Shown one piece after another: positions 1 to 9,513 of a stretch of DNA of 48,477 bases. The position numbers and the translations under genes were made by a program. The DNA lies in assembly GCA_029863005.1 (NCBI GenBank), contig JAOTWF010000013.1, positions 1 to 48,477 of the forward strand. Direction: 5' to 3'. The number at the start of each line of letters is the position of its first letter. Position 1 is the stretch's first letter. The DNA is from Gammaproteobacteria bacterium. GTDB taxonomy: Bacteria > Pseudomonadota > Gammaproteobacteria > Acidiferrobacterales > Sulfurifustaceae. The notes below the pieces were generated by a model. That model had not been told where the DNA came from and searched no databases. It saw nothing but the letters and a program-made list of their open reading frames with translations.

Positions 1-315
1 CGCAAGATGTATCGTGGTGCACTGCGCGCGATCCTGTCCGAGCTGTTGCGTCAGGGGCGGCTGGTCATGGTGGCTGATTTCAAAATCGATCAGCCCAAGA
101 CCCAAACGCTGGTCGAGAAACTCAAGAAACTCGACATGCCGGACGTGCTGATCATTACGGACGCGCAGGATAATAATTTGTCGCTGGCGGCCCGTAATCT
201 GCCGGATGTCGACGTGCGCTTGGTCGGAGCTGTCGATCCGGTGAGCTTGGTCCGGCACGAGAAAGTTATCCTGACACAGGGCGCGATCAAGAAGTTCGAG
301 GAGATGCTGGCATGA
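1..315 (+). CDS. rplD: 50S ribosomal protein L4, C-terminal part (cut by window start)
   Basis: The frame is open from the first base and encodes the C-terminal half of L4, an early-assembling 23S rRNA-binding protein of the large subunit. It opens with RKMYRGALRAIL and ends LVRHEKVILTQGAIKKFEEMLA-like, both matching E. coli L4 closely; DVLIITDAQDNNLSLAARNL is the conserved core. The start codon lies upstream of the window. In E. coli, L4 also represses its own S10 operon, whose leader is not visible here. The stop TGA overlaps the ATG of rplW, so the two genes are translationally linked. Confidence 0.97.
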   Translation, partial: RKMYRGALRAILSELLRQGRLVMVADFKIDQPKTQTLVEKLKKLDMPDVLIITDAQDNNLSLAARNLPDVDVRLVGAVDPVSLVRHEKVILTQGAIKKFEEMLA

Positions 316-680
316 GCGCGGCGGCGACGAAGAAGTCAGGTGCTCGCAGCGCTTCCACCGAGGGAACAGCGGGGAAGGCGGCCGTGAGCGATGAGAAACT
401 GTTTCAGGTGATTATCTCCCCGCATGTCTCCGAGAAGAGCACGCGGTTGGCTGACAAGGATCGGCAGATGGTTTTTGAAGTTCGCCGTGACGCCAGCAAG
501 CCGGTCATCAAGCTGGCGGTGGAGAAGATGTTCAATGTCCAGGTCGAGTCGGTGACGCTGACGAACGTCAAAGGTAAGCGCAAGCAGACGGGGCGCATGC
601 CGGGTCGCCGGCAGGATTGGAAGAAGGCTTACGTGCGCCTGAAACCGGGCCAGGACATCAATTTCGTCGGACAGCAATAA
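312..680 (+). CDS. rplW: 50S ribosomal protein L23
   Basis: L23 sits at the exit of the ribosomal tunnel and docks trigger factor and SRP. The core from about residue 25 (SDEKLFQVIISPHVSEKS) to the end (KKAYVRLKPGQDINFVG) matches the family. As drawn the protein is 122 residues, against about 100 in E. coli, with an Ala/Ser/Thr/Lys-rich N-terminal extension of about 24 residues. The ATG overlaps the rplD stop and has GAGGAG just upstream. An in-frame GTG at 384, preceded by GGGGAAGG at 371-378, would give the usual 98-residue protein, so the true start is uncertain. Confidence 0.95.
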   Translation: MSAAATKKSGARSASTEGTAGKAAVSDEKLFQVIISPHVSEKSTRLADKDRQMVFEVRRDASKPVIKLAVEKMFNVQVESVTLTNVKGKRKQTGRMPGRRQDWKKAYVRLKPGQDINFVGQQ

Positions 681-701
681 GGATTATCAGGAATTCAGAC
701 A

Positions 702-1538
702 ATGGCACTGGTCAAGATCAAACCGACGTCCCCGGGTTCCCGCGCTACGGTGCGGGTCAAGAGCCCCGGACTGCACAAAGGTGCGCCGCATGCCCCGTTG
801 CTTGAAAAGAAGCGGCGTGGCAGCGGACGAAACAATTATGGCCGCGTCACCACCCGTCACCAGGGCGGTGGCCACAAACAGCACTACCGTATCATCGATT
901 TCAAGCGCGACAAGGATAATGTTCCAGGGCGCATCGAACGTCTCGAGTACGATCCCAATCGTAGCGCCAATATTGCCCTGGTGCTGTATGCCGACGGCGA
1001 GCGCCGCTATATCATCGCCCCCAAGGGAGTGGAGGTCGGCGTGGAAATCCTGTCTGGTGCGGACGCCCCTATTAAACCGGGCAATTGCCTTCCGTTGCGA
1101 AATGTCCCGGTCGGCAGCACCGTGCATTGCGTCGAGCTCAAGCAGCGTGGCGGTGCCCAGCTCGCTCGTGCCGCCGGTTCCGGCATCCAGTTGGTCGCGC
1201 GCGAGGGCGATTACGCCCAGTTACGGCTGCGTTCGGGCGAAGTGCGCAAGGTGCATGTGGACTGTCGTGCCGTTATCGGCGAAGTCGGCAATGCCGAACA
1301 CAGCCTGCGCAAGCTTGGCAAGGCTGGCGCGTCACGCTGGCGCGGCATCCGTCCGACCGTGCGCGGCACTGCCATGAACCCGGTGGATCATCCCCACGGG
1401 GGGGGCGAGGGCCGCACCAAGGGCGGTCGTCACCCGGTCAGCCCATGGGGTACGCCGACCAAGGGCTACAAGACGCGCGCGAACAAGCGCACCAATTCTA
1501 TGATCATTCACCGGCGCAAGCTGAAAAAGGGGTTTTGA
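702..1538 (+). CDS. rplB: 50S ribosomal protein L2
   Basis: L2 is one of the largest and most conserved large-subunit proteins; it contacts 23S rRNA near the peptidyl transferase centre and helps join the subunits. The 278-residue length is close to the E. coli protein. Conserved blocks are visible throughout: [15 protein letters not shown] near residue 50, [14 protein letters not shown] near 85, and [17 protein letters not shown] near 225, which carries the functionally important histidine. It follows rplW in the standard S10-operon order and ends three bases before rpsS. Confidence 0.98.
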   Translation: MALVKIKPTSPGSRATVRVKSPGLHKGAPHAPLLEKKRRGSGRNNYGRVTTRHQGGGHKQHYRIIDFKRDKDNVPGRIERLEYDPNRSANIALVLYADGERRYIIAPKGVEVGVEILSGADAPIKPGNCLPLRNVPVGSTVHCVELKQRGGAQLARAAGSGIQLVAREGDYAQLRLRSGEVRKVHVDCRAVIGEVGNAEHSLRKLGKAGASRWRGIRPTVRGTAMNPVDHPHGGGEGRTKGGRHPVSPWGTPTKGYKTRANKRTNSMIIHRRKLKKGF

Positions 1539-1541
1539 TCC

Positions 1542-1829
1542 GTGCCACGTTCAGTCAGGAAAGGACCGTATGTCGATACGCACCTCGCCACCAAGGTGGA
1601 CAAGGCGCGCATGGAAAGCAGCAAAAAGCCGATCAAGACTTGGTCGCGTCGCTCGACCATCACGCCGGATTTCGTGGGTCTCACGATCGCGGTGCACAAC
1701 GGGCGCCAGCATGTGCCGCTGCTGATCACCGAAAACATGGTCGGCCACAAGCTCGGCGAGTTCGCCGCGACCCGCACTTTCAAAGCGCACTCGGGTAATC
1801 GCAAAGTGACGACGGAAGAGACGAAATAA
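1542..1829 (+). CDS. rpsS: 30S ribosomal protein S19
   Basis: S19 is a small-subunit head protein that binds 16S rRNA with S13. The 95 residues carry the signature [18 protein letters not shown] at the start, then [22 protein letters not shown] and the [11 protein letters not shown] block near the end. It starts with GTG three bases after the rplB stop; starting later would remove the conserved N-terminus. It sits between rplB and rplV as in other bacteria. Confidence 0.97.
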   Translation: MPRSVRKGPYVDTHLATKVDKARMESSKKPIKTWSRRSTITPDFVGLTIAVHNGRQHVPLLITENMVGHKLGEFAATRTFKAHSGNRKVTTEETK

Positions 1830-1833
1830 CGCC

Positions 1834-2205
1834 ATGCAAGCGACCGCGATTCTCAAATATGTCCGGGTGTCCGCGCAAAAGGGACGTCTTGTAGCTGACC
1901 AAATACGCGGCCTGCCGGTGGCGCGCGCCTTGGAAGTGCTCCAGTTCAGCCCCAAGAAGGCGGCGGGACACGTGCGCAAGGTGTTGGAATCCGCCATCGC
2001 CAATGCCGAACACAACGAGGGGGCGGACGTGGATGAGCTCAAAGTGGCCACGATCCAGGTGGATGGTGGGCCGACGATGCGGCGTTTTCATTCTCGCGCC
2101 AAGGGGCGCGGCGTGCGTATCTTGAAGCGCACGAGCCACATTACCGTGATCGTGAGCGACGAGAAGAAAAAACCGACGCGCACAGCCAAGAAGGAGAAAA
2201 GCTGA
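1834..2205 (+). CDS. rplV: 50S ribosomal protein L22
   Basis: L22 lines the nascent-peptide exit tunnel with its beta-hairpin loop, near the site where macrolides bind. The 123-residue protein keeps the family core: [38 protein letters not shown] and [22 protein letters not shown]. About 15 residues rich in Lys and Thr follow the usual C-terminus, making it slightly longer than E. coli L22 (110 residues). Its stop overlaps the rpsC start by one base. Confidence 0.97.
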   Translation: MQATAILKYVRVSAQKGRLVADQIRGLPVARALEVLQFSPKKAAGHVRKVLESAIANAEHNEGADVDELKVATIQVDGGPTMRRFHSRAKGRGVRILKRTSHITVIVSDEKKKPTRTAKKEKS

Positions 2206-2888
2206 TGGGCCAGAAAGTCAATCCAATCGGATTCCGCATGGGGATCAGCCGTGACTGGACCGCCAAGTGGTATGCCGGCACCAAGACCTATACCCAGAAC
2301 CTGCTCTCGGATATTGCACTGCGTGATTATCTAAAGGAAAGGCTCAAAAACGCCGCACTCAGCACAATCGTGATCGAGCGCCCGGCGCAGAGCATCAACA
2401 TCACGGTGCATACGGCGCGACCCGGGATTGTCATCGGCAAGAAGGGCGAGGACATTGAAAAGCTGCGTCAGGAGCTGACCCGGCTTGCCGGCCGACCGGT
2501 GCAGTTGGCGGTGGAAGAGGTCCGACAGCCGGAACTGGATTCGCAATTGGTGGCCGAAAACATCGCCCAGCAGCTCGAGAAACGCATCATGTTCCGTCGC
2601 GCCATGAAGCGCGCCGTGACCAATGCCATGCGCCTGCGCGCGCTGGGCATCAAGATCATGGTCGCGGGGCGCCTGAACGGCGCAGAGATCGCGCGTACCG
2701 AATGGTATCGTGAGGGGCGTGTGCCACTGCACACGCTGCGCGCCGATATCGATTACGGTTTTGCCGAAGCCCATACAACCTATGGAAAAATCGGCGTGAA
2801 GGTCTGGATTTTCAAGGGTGAGGTCTTCGACCAGGACGCGCCGAAGAGCGAGGATGCCGAGGCCCAGAAGAAAGGGGCAATGGCCTGA
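2205..2888 (+). CDS. rpsC: 30S ribosomal protein S3
   Basis: S3 forms part of the mRNA entry channel and has helicase-like roles there. Family features are the start [24 protein letters not shown], a type-2 KH RNA-binding domain with a GxxG-type loop ([12 protein letters not shown], about residues 67-78), and the C-terminal domain with [21 protein letters not shown]. The 227-residue length is normal and the tail is acidic (SEDAEAQKK). Its ATG overlaps the rplV TGA by one base, suggesting coupled translation. Confidence 0.98.
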   Translation: MGQKVNPIGFRMGISRDWTAKWYAGTKTYTQNLLSDIALRDYLKERLKNAALSTIVIERPAQSINITVHTARPGIVIGKKGEDIEKLRQELTRLAGRPVQLAVEEVRQPELDSQLVAENIAQQLEKRIMFRRAMKRAVTNAMRLRALGIKIMVAGRLNGAEIARTEWYREGRVPLHTLRADIDYGFAEAHTTYGKIGVKVWIFKGEVFDQDAPKSEDAEAQKKGAMA

Positions 2889-2905
2889 TTTAGGAATTGA
2901 TCGTT

Positions 2906-3316
2906 ATGCTGCAACCGAAACGGACGAAATATCGCAAACAGATGAAAGGCCGCAATCGCGGCTTGGCCCTGCGTGGCAATAAGGTCAGCTTCGGCGAGTA
3001 CGGTCTGAAGGCCACCACGCGCGGTCGTCTGACCTCGCGTCAGATCGAAGCCGCGCGACGCGCGTTGACGCATTTCATCAAACGTGGCGGCCGCGTCTGG
3101 ATCCGGGTGTTTCCGGACAAACCGGTTTCGAAGAAACCGCTGGAAGTCCGCATGGGCAGCGGCAAGGGCAACGTCGAGTATTGGGTGGCGCTAATCCAGC
3201 CGGGTGCTGTGTTGTATGAAATGGAAGGCATCAACGAGCAGGAGGCGCGCGCGGCGTTCAAGCTGGCCGCCGCCAAGCTCCCGGTCAGAACCGCGTTTGT
3301 GACCAGATCACTCTAG
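2906..3316 (+). CDS. rplP: 50S ribosomal protein L16
   Basis: L16 organises the A-site region of the large subunit. The start [19 protein letters not shown] is diagnostic, and the 136-residue length equals that of E. coli L16. The reading frame extends three codons upstream to a TTG, but ATG 2906 is chosen because it gives the conserved N-terminus and has AGGA at 2892-2895. [19 protein letters not shown] and [13 protein letters not shown] are conserved blocks. It lies between rpsC and rpmC as expected. Confidence 0.97.
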   Translation: MLQPKRTKYRKQMKGRNRGLALRGNKVSFGEYGLKATTRGRLTSRQIEAARRALTHFIKRGGRVWIRVFPDKPVSKKPLEVRMGSGKGNVEYWVALIQPGAVLYEMEGINEQEARAAFKLAAAKLPVRTAFVTRSL

Positions 3317-3327
3317 GCGGGACGACA

Positions 3328-3516
3328 ATGAAAGCAAAAGATTTTAGAGAGATGGACGCGGCTGCGCGCCAGAAGGAGATGACCGATATGCTGCGCGAGC
3401 AATTCAATCTGCGTATGCAGAAGGCAACCGGGCAGTTGGCCAACACGGCAAACCTAACTAAGGTGCGGCGCAACATCGCGCGCCTGCGCACGGTCATGAA
3501 TCAGAAGTCAGGATAA
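3328..3516 (+). CDS. rpmC: 50S ribosomal protein L29
   Basis: L29 is a small two-helix protein near the tunnel exit that helps form the SRP and trigger-factor docking site. The 62 residues start [18 protein letters not shown] and end with the conserved basic helix [15 protein letters not shown]. Length and position between rplP and rpsQ are standard, and the next gene begins five bases after its stop. Confidence 0.95.
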   Translation: MKAKDFREMDAAARQKEMTDMLREQFNLRMQKATGQLANTANLTKVRRNIARLRTVMNQKSG

Positions 3517-3520
3517 GGAC

Positions 3521-3787
3521 ATGAGCGAACAGACGAAAACCGCGCGCTCGGCCACGGGCCGTGTAATCAGCAACAAGATGAACAAGACGATTACCGTGCA
3601 GGTGGATCGCCGTATCCGGCATCCGCTGTACGGCAAGATCATCACGCGTCATTCCAAGCTGCACGCGCACGATGAAGGCAACGAGTGCAAGCAGGGCGAT
3701 CTGGTGGTCATCGAGGAATGCCGCCCGCTTTCCAAGACCAAGGCCTGGCGCCTGGTGAAGGTGCTGGAGCGAGCCCGGGAAGTCTGA
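3521..3787 (+). CDS. rpsQ: 30S ribosomal protein S17
   Basis: S17 is an OB-fold protein that binds 16S rRNA early in 30S assembly. Family motifs are [37 protein letters not shown] and [17 protein letters not shown]. The 88-residue length is typical. It is the last gene of the S10 operon; a strong promoter follows in the 87-base gap before rplN. Confidence 0.97.
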   Translation: MSEQTKTARSATGRVISNKMNKTITVQVDRRIRHPLYGKIITRHSKLHAHDEGNECKQGDLVVIEECRPLSKTKAWRLVKVLERAREV

Positions 3788-3801
3788 AAAGGGCCTGTTT
3801 T

Positions 3802-3830
3802 TTGGCTGAATTAAAGGCAAATGTTATAAT
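3802..3830 (+). promoter_or_regulatory. Sigma-70 promoter of the spc operon
   Basis: The gap between rpsQ and rplN holds a -35 element TTGGCT (3802-3807), a 17-base spacer and a consensus -10 TATAAT (3825-3830). The -10 is preceded by TG one base upstream, an extended -10. The position matches the known E. coli spc promoter ahead of rplN. Transcription would begin near 3837, giving a leader of about 38 bases. Confidence 0.75.
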
Positions 3831-3874
3831 CGCCCGTTTTTCTGGAATCGGGTGCGCAGTGTGGAGACAGGATA

Positions 3875-4243
3875 ATGATTCAGATGCAGAGCCTGCTGAT
3901 GGTGGCCGATAACAGCGGGGCTAAAACGGTGCAGTGCATCAAGGTGCTGGGGGGTTCCAAGCGCCGTTATGCCGGCATTGGTGACGTGATCAAGGTCAGC
4001 GTGAAGGAAGCGATTCCTCGCGGCAAAGTCAAAAAAGGTGATGTTTACGACGCCGTGATCGTGCGCACCCGCAAGGGCGTGCGTCGCACAGACGGGTCGG
4101 TGATTCGGTTCGACACCAATGCTGCGGTGTTGCTGGATAACAAGCGTGAGTTGATCGGGACCCGCATATTCGGCCCCGTGACACGTGAGCTGCGCAGCGA
4201 ACAATTCATGAAGATTATCTCGCTCGCGCCAGAAGTGCTTTAA
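3875..4243 (+). CDS. rplN: 50S ribosomal protein L14
   Basis: L14 is a conserved beta-barrel protein at the subunit interface and is the target of the silencing factor RsfS. The 122 residues run from [19 protein letters not shown] through [15 protein letters not shown] to [11 protein letters not shown], nearly colinear with E. coli L14. It is the first gene of the spc operon, and the promoter at 3802-3830 precedes it. Confidence 0.98.
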   Translation: MIQMQSLLMVADNSGAKTVQCIKVLGGSKRRYAGIGDVIKVSVKEAIPRGKVKKGDVYDAVIVRTRKGVRRTDGSVIRFDTNAAVLLDNKRELIGTRIFGPVTRELRSEQFMKIISLAPEVL

Positions 4244-4252
4244 GGTAAAGAT

Positions 4253-4573
4253 ATGAAAAAGATTCGTAAGGGTGACAAGGTGGTAGTACTCGCGGGCCGC
4301 GACAAAGGCAAGCAGGGCACGGTGCTGCGTGTGCTCGACGACAGCCGCATACTGATTCAGAACGTCAACATGATCAAGCGTCACACCAAACCCAATCCCA
4401 ACAAAGGGGTAACCGGCGGTATCATCGACCGGGAAGCGCCGATTCATGTCTCCAACGTCGCGTTGTTCAACCCGGGAACGGGCAAGGGCGAGCGCGTGGG
4501 TATGCGTCTGATGCAGGATGGCAGCAAAGTCAGGTTTTTCAGGAAAAGCGGCGAAGTCGCCGATGTGAAATAG
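4253..4573 (+). CDS. rplX: 50S ribosomal protein L24
   Basis: L24 is an assembly-initiating large-subunit protein that binds the 5' end of 23S rRNA. The KOW motif is visible near the start ([23 protein letters not shown]), followed by [18 protein letters not shown] and [17 protein letters not shown]. The 106-residue length is typical. It starts nine bases after rplN. Confidence 0.97.
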   Translation: MKKIRKGDKVVVLAGRDKGKQGTVLRVLDDSRILIQNVNMIKRHTKPNPNKGVTGGIIDREAPIHVSNVALFNPGTGKGERVGMRLMQDGSKVRFFRKSGEVADVK

Positions 4574-4584
4574 GGTTAAGCGCC

Positions 4585-5124
4585 ATGACAAGACTTCAGG
4601 AACATTATCAGAAAAGCGTGAAGCCCGCGTTGCAGGCCAAGTTCGGTTATAAGAACGTGATGCAGGTCCCGCGAATCACCAAGATCACCCTCAACATGGG
4701 GGTCGGTGAGGCCATGGCCGACAAGAAAGTGATCGACCATGCCGCCAGCGACATGATGCTGATCAGCGGCCAGAAGCCGCAGATCACGCGCGCGCGCAAG
4801 TCGATCGCCAATTTCAAGGTGCGCGAGAACTGGCCGGTGGGCTGCAAGGTGACGCTTCGCGGTGCGCGCATGTATGAATTTCTGGATCGCCTCATCAGTG
4901 TCGCGATTCCACGCATTCGCGATTTCCGCGGACTGCCGTCACGATCATTCGACGGGCGCGGCAACTATTCGCTCGGCATCAAGGAACAGATTATTTTCCC
5001 CGAGATCGACTTCGACAAGGTCGACGCGATCCGGGGATTGGATATCACCATTGCCACCAACGCCAAGACGGACGCCGAAGCGCGGGAGCTCCTGGTGGCA
5101 TTTAATTTTCCACTGCGCAGCTGA
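4585..5124 (+). CDS. rplE: 50S ribosomal protein L5
   Basis: L5 binds 5S rRNA and the central protuberance and contacts P-site tRNA. The 179 residues include [11 protein letters not shown] near residue 33, [20 protein letters not shown], and [29 protein letters not shown], all family hallmarks. In E. coli, S8 represses the spc operon by binding near the start of this gene; I could not establish a matching fold here. Confidence 0.98.
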   Translation: MTRLQEHYQKSVKPALQAKFGYKNVMQVPRITKITLNMGVGEAMADKKVIDHAASDMMLISGQKPQITRARKSIANFKVRENWPVGCKVTLRGARMYEFLDRLISVAIPRIRDFRGLPSRSFDGRGNYSLGIKEQIIFPEIDFDKVDAIRGLDITIATNAKTDAEARELLVAFNFPLRS

Positions 5125-5133
5125 GGATTTCCG

Positions 5134-5439
5134 ATGGCCAAACAAAGCATGATTAACCGTGACCAGCGCCGTGGCGTGCTTGTTGCCAAGTACGCTGCCC
5201 GGCGCGCCGAGCTGCGTGCCAAGGTCAAGAACGTGAAGTTGTCCGAAGAGGAACGCCACATGGCCATGGTGGCGCTGCAGAAATTACCACGCGACTCGAG
5301 CTACATCCGTCGCCGTAATCGCTGCAGCCTAACCGGTCGTCCACGCGGTTACTACCGCAAGTTTGGCCTCTCACGCAGCAAGCTGCGCGAGATCATGATG
5401 CGCGGTGAAGTGCCGGGCGTGGTCAAGGCGAGCTGGTAA
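5134..5439 (+). CDS. rpsN: 30S ribosomal protein S14 (zinc-independent long form)
   Basis: S14 binds 16S rRNA in the head of the small subunit. The 101-residue length is that of the long, zinc-independent form. Only one cysteine remains in the C-terminal block ([21 protein letters not shown]), so the two CxxC pairs of the zinc-binding short form are absent. The start [10 protein letters not shown] is conserved. It lies in the standard spc order between rplE and rpsH. Confidence 0.97.
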   Translation: MAKQSMINRDQRRGVLVAKYAARRAELRAKVKNVKLSEEERHMAMVALQKLPRDSSYIRRRNRCSLTGRPRGYYRKFGLSRSKLREIMMRGEVPGVVKASW

Positions 5440-5453
5440 GAGGAACTGAATTT

Positions 5454-5846
5454 ATGATGACCGATCCGATTGCCGATCTGCTGACCCGTATCCGCAACGG
5501 CCAACAGGCCGAAAAGGTGAGCGTGCGCATTCCCGCTTCCCGTCTCAAGTTGGCAGTGGCCAAGGTGTTGCAGGACGAGGGTTATATCGAGGCCTGCCGA
5601 GAAGTGACCGAGGACGGCCGGCCATTGCTCGAGATCGCCCTGAAATATCACGACGGTCAGCCGGTGATCGAGCGCCTGGAGCGCGCCAGTCGACCCGGAC
5701 TGCGACGTTACGCGGGCAAGCAGCGCCTTCCGCGCGTGGACGGTGGCATGGGGGTCGCAATCGTCTCGACCTCCCAGGGCATCATGTCCGACCGCGCCGC
5801 CCGCCAGGCAGGCCTCGGCGGTGAAATATTGTGCATCGTTTCCTGA
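5454..5846 (+). CDS. rpsH: 30S ribosomal protein S8
   Basis: S8 binds the central domain of 16S rRNA and, in E. coli, represses the spc operon. The 130 residues start [16 protein letters not shown] and end [17 protein letters not shown], both signatures. Two ATG codons lie in tandem at 5454 and 5457; either gives the conserved N-terminus. A purine-rich AGAGGAA lies just upstream. Confidence 0.97.
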   Translation: MMTDPIADLLTRIRNGQQAEKVSVRIPASRLKLAVAKVLQDEGYIEACREVTEDGRPLLEIALKYHDGQPVIERLERASRPGLRRYAGKQRLPRVDGGMGVAIVSTSQGIMSDRAARQAGLGGEILCIVS

Positions 5847-5857
5847 GAGCATGAACC

Positions 5858-6391
5858 ATGTCGCGTATTGCTAATTATCCGGTGACTGTCCCAAGCGGCG
5901 TGCAGGTGGCGCTCGCGGGCGCCAAAGTCAGTGTGAAAGGACCCAAGGGGACCCTGGAACACGAGGCGCACCCACTGGTGAAAGTGATCCAGGAAGGCAG
6001 CCAGTTGAAGTTCAAGCGCACGAACGATTCGACGCTGGCGCGCGCTGTTTCCGGCACCACACGGGCGCTGGTGAACAACATGGTCAACGGGGTGACCCGA
6101 GGCTTCGAGAAGAAGCTCACTATTATCGGTGTCGGCTACCGCGTTGCAGTACAGGGCAAGAAACTAAACCTGACGCTCGGGTATTCACATCCGATCGTGT
6201 ACGACATCCCCAACGGGATCACGATCGAGGCGCAGGACCAGACCAATCTGTTGGTCAAGGGTGCCGACAAACAGCTCGTGGGCCAGGTGGCAGCAGAGAT
6301 TCGCGCCTTCCGTTCACCGGAGCCGTACAAGGGCAAAGGCGTGCGCTATGTCGATGAAACCATCGTGAGGAAGGAAGCCAAGAAGAAGTAG
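5858..6391 (+). CDS. rplF: 50S ribosomal protein L6
   Basis: L6 sits near the factor-binding site of the large subunit and has two similar domains. The 177 residues begin [15 protein letters not shown] and include [14 protein letters not shown] in domain 1. Domain 2 has [22 protein letters not shown], then the C-terminal signature [14 protein letters not shown]. Spacing to rpsH (11 bases) and rplR (17 bases) fits one operon. Confidence 0.98.
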   Translation: MSRIANYPVTVPSGVQVALAGAKVSVKGPKGTLEHEAHPLVKVIQEGSQLKFKRTNDSTLARAVSGTTRALVNNMVNGVTRGFEKKLTIIGVGYRVAVQGKKLNLTLGYSHPIVYDIPNGITIEAQDQTNLLVKGADKQLVGQVAAEIRAFRSPEPYKGKGVRYVDETIVRKEAKKK

Positions 6392-6408
6392 TCGAGCAAC
6401 CGAGGAAT

Positions 6409-6765
6409 ATGAAAAAAGAGATCAATCCACGTCATCGCCGGGCGCTGCGCATCCGCCGCAAAATCGTTGGCCTGCAAGCCGAGCGCCTGTGCGTGCATCG
6501 CACGCCGCGTCATATCTATGCGCAAATCATCGACAAGACGGGCGAGAAGGTGCTGGCCGCCGCCTCCACGGTCGAGGCGGATGTGCGCAGTCAGATCAAG
6601 CATGGCGGCAATGTCGAGGCGGCCAAGCTGATCGGCAAACGCATTGCCGAGAAGGCAAAAACGGTGGGTATCACGCGCGTGGCGTTTGACCGCTCCGGCT
6701 TTAAGTACCACGGGCGTTTGAAGGCGCTGGCCGACGCTGCGCGCGAAAACGGTTTAGAATTCTGA
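6409..6765 (+). CDS. rplR: 50S ribosomal protein L18
   Basis: L18 binds 5S rRNA together with L5 in the central protuberance. The 118 residues carry [26 protein letters not shown]-type N-terminal sequence and the conserved C-terminus [23 protein letters not shown]. Length is within one residue of E. coli L18. It is preceded by GAGGAAT and followed closely by rpsE. Confidence 0.97.
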   Translation: MKKEINPRHRRALRIRRKIVGLQAERLCVHRTPRHIYAQIIDKTGEKVLAAASTVEADVRSQIKHGGNVEAAKLIGKRIAEKAKTVGITRVAFDRSGFKYHGRLKALADAARENGLEF

Positions 6766-6775
6766 GGACGACACA

Positions 6776-7285
6776 TTGGCAGCTTTCAAAGATTCTGAAG
6801 CACGAGGCGACAACCTCCAGGAAAAACTCATCAGCGTTCGACGCGTGGCCAAGGTCGTCAAAGGCGGTCGCATTTTCGGCTTCTCGGCTCTCACCGTGGT
6901 CGGCGACGGCGCCGGTCGCATTGGGATTGGCCGCGGCAAGGCACGCGAAGTCCCGGCGGCAGTCACCAAGGCCATGGAAAACGCACGCCGCAACATGCTG
7001 AAGGTTCAGCTTAAAGGCCCCACCTTGCATCACGCGGTCACCGCCGCGCACGGCGCTTCCAAGGTCGTGATCAAGCCGGCCTCGGTGGGCACGGGCATCA
7101 TTGCAGGCGGCGCCATGCGTGCTGTGTTCGAGGTCGTGGGGGTGCAGGACGTGCTGGCCAAGTGTCTTGGTTCGCGCAACCCGGTGAACATGGTTCGCGC
7201 CACCATCAAGGGGCTGCGCGCGATGCATAGTCCGGAATCGGTCGCCCGCAAGCGCGGCAAGCGCGTGGAAGAGATTCTTGGTTAA
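6776..7285 (+). CDS. rpsE: 30S ribosomal protein S5 (TTG start)
   Basis: S5 helps form the mRNA entry tunnel and influences decoding fidelity. The 169-residue product contains an N-terminal dsRNA-binding-like domain ([28 protein letters not shown]) and the C-terminal S5 fold ([19 protein letters not shown]). The first codon is TTG at 6776, with GAGGAC at 6764-6769. This is the only start that keeps the full N-terminus, so a rare start codon on a very highly expressed gene is well supported. Confidence 0.95.
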   Translation: MAAFKDSEARGDNLQEKLISVRRVAKVVKGGRIFGFSALTVVGDGAGRIGIGRGKAREVPAAVTKAMENARRNMLKVQLKGPTLHHAVTAAHGASKVVIKPASVGTGIIAGGAMRAVFEVVGVQDVLAKCLGSRNPVNMVRATIKGLRAMHSPESVARKRGKRVEEILG

Positions 7286-7295
7286 GGAACAAATC

Positions 7296-7496
7296 ATGAC
7301 AGCCAATCCGAAAACCGGCAAGAAGTTGCGCGTGACCCTGCTGAAAAGCCCGTACGGCACCGGCAAGAGCCACATGGCCACGGTGCGCGGTCTTGGACTG
7401 CGTCGGCGGCATCACACGGTCGAGCTGGAGGACACTTCCGCCGTCCGCGGAATGATCAACAAGGTCGCCTATATGGTGAAGTGCGAGGAAATTTGA
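7296..7496 (+). CDS. rpmD: 50S ribosomal protein L30
   Basis: L30 is a small large-subunit protein. ATG 7296 is chosen, with AAGGAAC at 7284-7290 upstream; the frame opens earlier at 7278 but would then overlap the end of rpsE. The 66-residue product has [11 protein letters not shown], a 16-residue linker, [16 protein letters not shown], and ends [16 protein letters not shown] as in E. coli. It lies between rpsE and rplO as usual. Confidence 0.95.
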   Translation: MTANPKTGKKLRVTLLKSPYGTGKSHMATVRGLGLRRRHHTVELEDTSAVRGMINKVAYMVKCEEI

Positions 7497-7498
7497 CG

Positions 7499-7933
7499 AT
7501 GCTACTGAATTCATTGAAGCCGGGTCGCGGCGCCAAGACCTCCCCTAAGCGATTGGGACGTGGCGGCGGTTCGGGCCTCGGCAAGACCTGTGGCAAGGGA
7601 CACAAGGGCCAGACGGCGCGTGCCGGGGGTTATCACAAGGTCGGCTTTGAAGGCGGCCAGATGCCAATCCAGCGGCGCCTGCCCAAGCGCGGTTTCCGTT
7701 CACACATGAAAGCCCTGACGGCGGAAGTGCGTTTGCAAGAGCTTGGAAAAATCGAGGATGCTGTCATCGATCTTGCCGCACTCAAGAGAGCTAACATTGT
7801 TCCCGCTGAAGCGGAGCAGGCGAAAGTTTATTTGTCCGGCACGTTGGAAAAGCCGGTGACGTTACGTGGAATCCGCTTGACCAAGGGCGCGCGTGATGCC
7901 GTGGCCAAGGCTGGCGGAAAAATTGAGGACTGA
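7499..7933 (+). CDS. rplO: 50S ribosomal protein L15
   Basis: L15 is a late-assembly large-subunit protein with an extended glycine-rich N-terminus. ATG 7499 gives 144 residues, equal to E. coli, starting [18 protein letters not shown] and continuing [25 protein letters not shown] at 7485-7490 is its ribosome-binding site. The stop overlaps the secY ATG by one base, the usual tight coupling of these two genes. Confidence 0.97.
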   Translation: MLLNSLKPGRGAKTSPKRLGRGGGSGLGKTCGKGHKGQTARAGGYHKVGFEGGQMPIQRRLPKRGFRSHMKALTAEVRLQELGKIEDAVIDLAALKRANIVPAEAEQAKVYLSGTLEKPVTLRGIRLTKGARDAVAKAGGKIED

Positions 7934-9279
7934 TGAGTAGCCCGACTGGCAGCTTCGGCGGTCTCGCGGGCCTCGGCAAGCTCACGGATCTGCGGCAACG
8001 GATCTTCTTCGTCCTGGGGGCATTGATTATTTACCGCATCGGGACCTACATCCCGGTGCCGGGCATCAACCCCGTGGCCCTGGCCCAGATGTTCGAAGGC
8101 ACGCAAAGCTCGATCGTCGGATTATTCAATATGTTCTCCGGCGGGGCCCTGGAGCGGTTCTCGTTGTTTGCCCTCGGGATCATGCCGTACATCTCGGCCT
8201 CGATCATCATGCAGCTGATGTCGTCGACGATACCGGCGCTGGAACAACTGAAGAAGGAAGGTGAAAGCGGTCGTCGCAAGATCACCCAGTACACCCGTTA
8301 CGGCACGGTGGTGCTGGCGACTTTTCAGGCGTTTGGTATCGCCATCGCCCTGGAGAGCCAGACATCGGCGGGTATGCCGGTGGTGGTAGCCCCGGGATTC
8401 GGTTTCAAGATGATTACGGTGATCTCGTTGGTGACCGGGACGATGTTTTTGATGTGGCTCGGCGAACAGATCACCGAGCGTGGAATCGGCAACGGCATCT
8501 CGATCCTGATCTTCGCAGGCATCGTGGCAGGATTGCCCGGAGCCATTGCGCATACGCTGGAACTGGCGAGTCGCGGCACGTTCAATCCGTTGTTCGTGTT
8601 AACGTTGTTTGCCATTGCGCTGGCGGTAACCGCCTTCGTGGTGTTTGTGGAGCGCGGCCAGCGGCGCATCACGGTGAATTACGCCAAGCGTCAGCAGGGG
8701 CGCCGGATGATGGCGGGGCAGACCAGCCATCTGCCGCTCAAGGTCAACATGGCGGGCGTGATTCCACCGATCTTCGCCTCGAGCATTATCCTGCTCCCGG
8801 CCACGGTCGTGAGCTGGTTTGGTCAGGCAGAGGGCATGGAATGGCTGCGCAACATTGCCACGACCCTGTCGCCCGGCCAGCCGATATACGTGATTTTGTA
8901 CGCTTCGGCGATCGTGTTTTTCTGTTTCTTTTACACCGCCCTGGTGTTCAACCCCAAGGAGACGGCGGAGAACCTGAAAAAGTCCGGGGCGTTCATCCCA
9001 GGGATACGTCCGGGTGAACAGACGGCCGGTTATATCGATGGGGTGATGTCGCGGCTAACCCTGGCTGGCGCGGCGTACGTGACACTGGTTTGCCTGCTGC
9101 CGGAGTTCATGATCGTGAAGTGGAACGTGCCATTTTATTTCGGGGGCACTTCCTTGCTGATCGTGGTGGTGGTGTGCATGGATTTCATGGCCCAGGTGCA
9201 GGCCCGGTTGATGTCGCACCAGTATGAGAGCCTGCTGAAGAAGGCGAATCTGACCGGCGGGATGGGTATCCCGCGTTAG
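7933..9279 (+). CDS. secY: Sec translocon channel subunit SecY
   Basis: SecY is the ten-helix protein-conducting channel of the inner membrane, working with SecE, SecG and SecA. The 448-residue protein shows many hydrophobic segments and family blocks: [22 protein letters not shown] at the start, [10 protein letters not shown] (helix 1/plug region), [27 protein letters not shown]-type loop ([11 protein letters not shown]), and [16 protein letters not shown] near residue 355. It will export, among others, the Sox, Tol and Pal proteins made here that carry Sec signals. rpmJ follows 31 bases downstream. Confidence 0.98.
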   Translation: MSSPTGSFGGLAGLGKLTDLRQRIFFVLGALIIYRIGTYIPVPGINPVALAQMFEGTQSSIVGLFNMFSGGALERFSLFALGIMPYISASIIMQLMSSTIPALEQLKKEGESGRRKITQYTRYGTVVLATFQAFGIAIALESQTSAGMPVVVAPGFGFKMITVISLVTGTMFLMWLGEQITERGIGNGISILIFAGIVAGLPGAIAHTLELASRGTFNPLFVLTLFAIALAVTAFVVFVERGQRRITVNYAKRQQGRRMMAGQTSHLPLKVNMAGVIPPIFASSIILLPATVVSWFGQAEGMEWLRNIATTLSPGQPIYVILYASAIVFFCFFYTALVFNPKETAENLKKSGAFIPGIRPGEQTAGYIDGVMSRLTLAGAAYVTLVCLLPEFMIVKWNVPFYFGGTSLLIVVVVCMDFMAQVQARLMSHQYESLLKKANLTGGMGIPR

Positions 9280-9310
9280 CAGGCATTTTGGCTGTATCAG
9301 GAGAAAAGCG

Positions 9311-9424
9311 ATGAAAGTAAGGGCGTCCGTCAAGAAAATGTGCCGTAACTGCAAGATTGTGCGGCGCAAACGCGTAGTGCGCGTAATTTGTTCCGATCCG
9401 ACCCACAAGCAGCGGCAGGGCTAG
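9311..9424 (+). CDS. rpmJ: 50S ribosomal protein L36 (zinc-binding form)
   Basis: This 37-residue gene lies between secY and rpsM, where L36 closes the spc operon. It reads [20 protein letters not shown] and continues to a TAG at 9422-9424. The zinc ligands C11, C14, C27 and H32 are all present, so this is the C+ form. The ribosome-binding site is AGGAGA at 9299-9304. Sequence, length and position together leave little doubt. Confidence 0.95.
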   Translation: MKVRASVKKMCRNCKIVRRKRVVRVICSDPTHKQRQG

Positions 9425-9513
9425 AAACTCTGCAAAAAGGTTGATTTTTCCTCAATAAATCAGTAACCTTGCGCGTTTTCTCGCAGGGGCAGGCAGCAGG
9501 AGACAGGCTCAAG
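9425..9513 (+). promoter_or_regulatory. Alpha-operon leader with stem-loop and weak promoter match
   Basis: The 89 bases between rpmJ and rpsM hold an imperfect stem-loop: AAGGTTGATTT (9437-9447) can pair with 9457-9470 leaving a three-base bulge. A weak -35 TTGATT (9441-9446) and -10 TAACCT (9464-9469) with a 17-base spacer overlap it. In E. coli the alpha operon is repressed by S4 binding a folded leader at this position. Whether this leader folds the same way is not shown. Confidence 0.35.
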
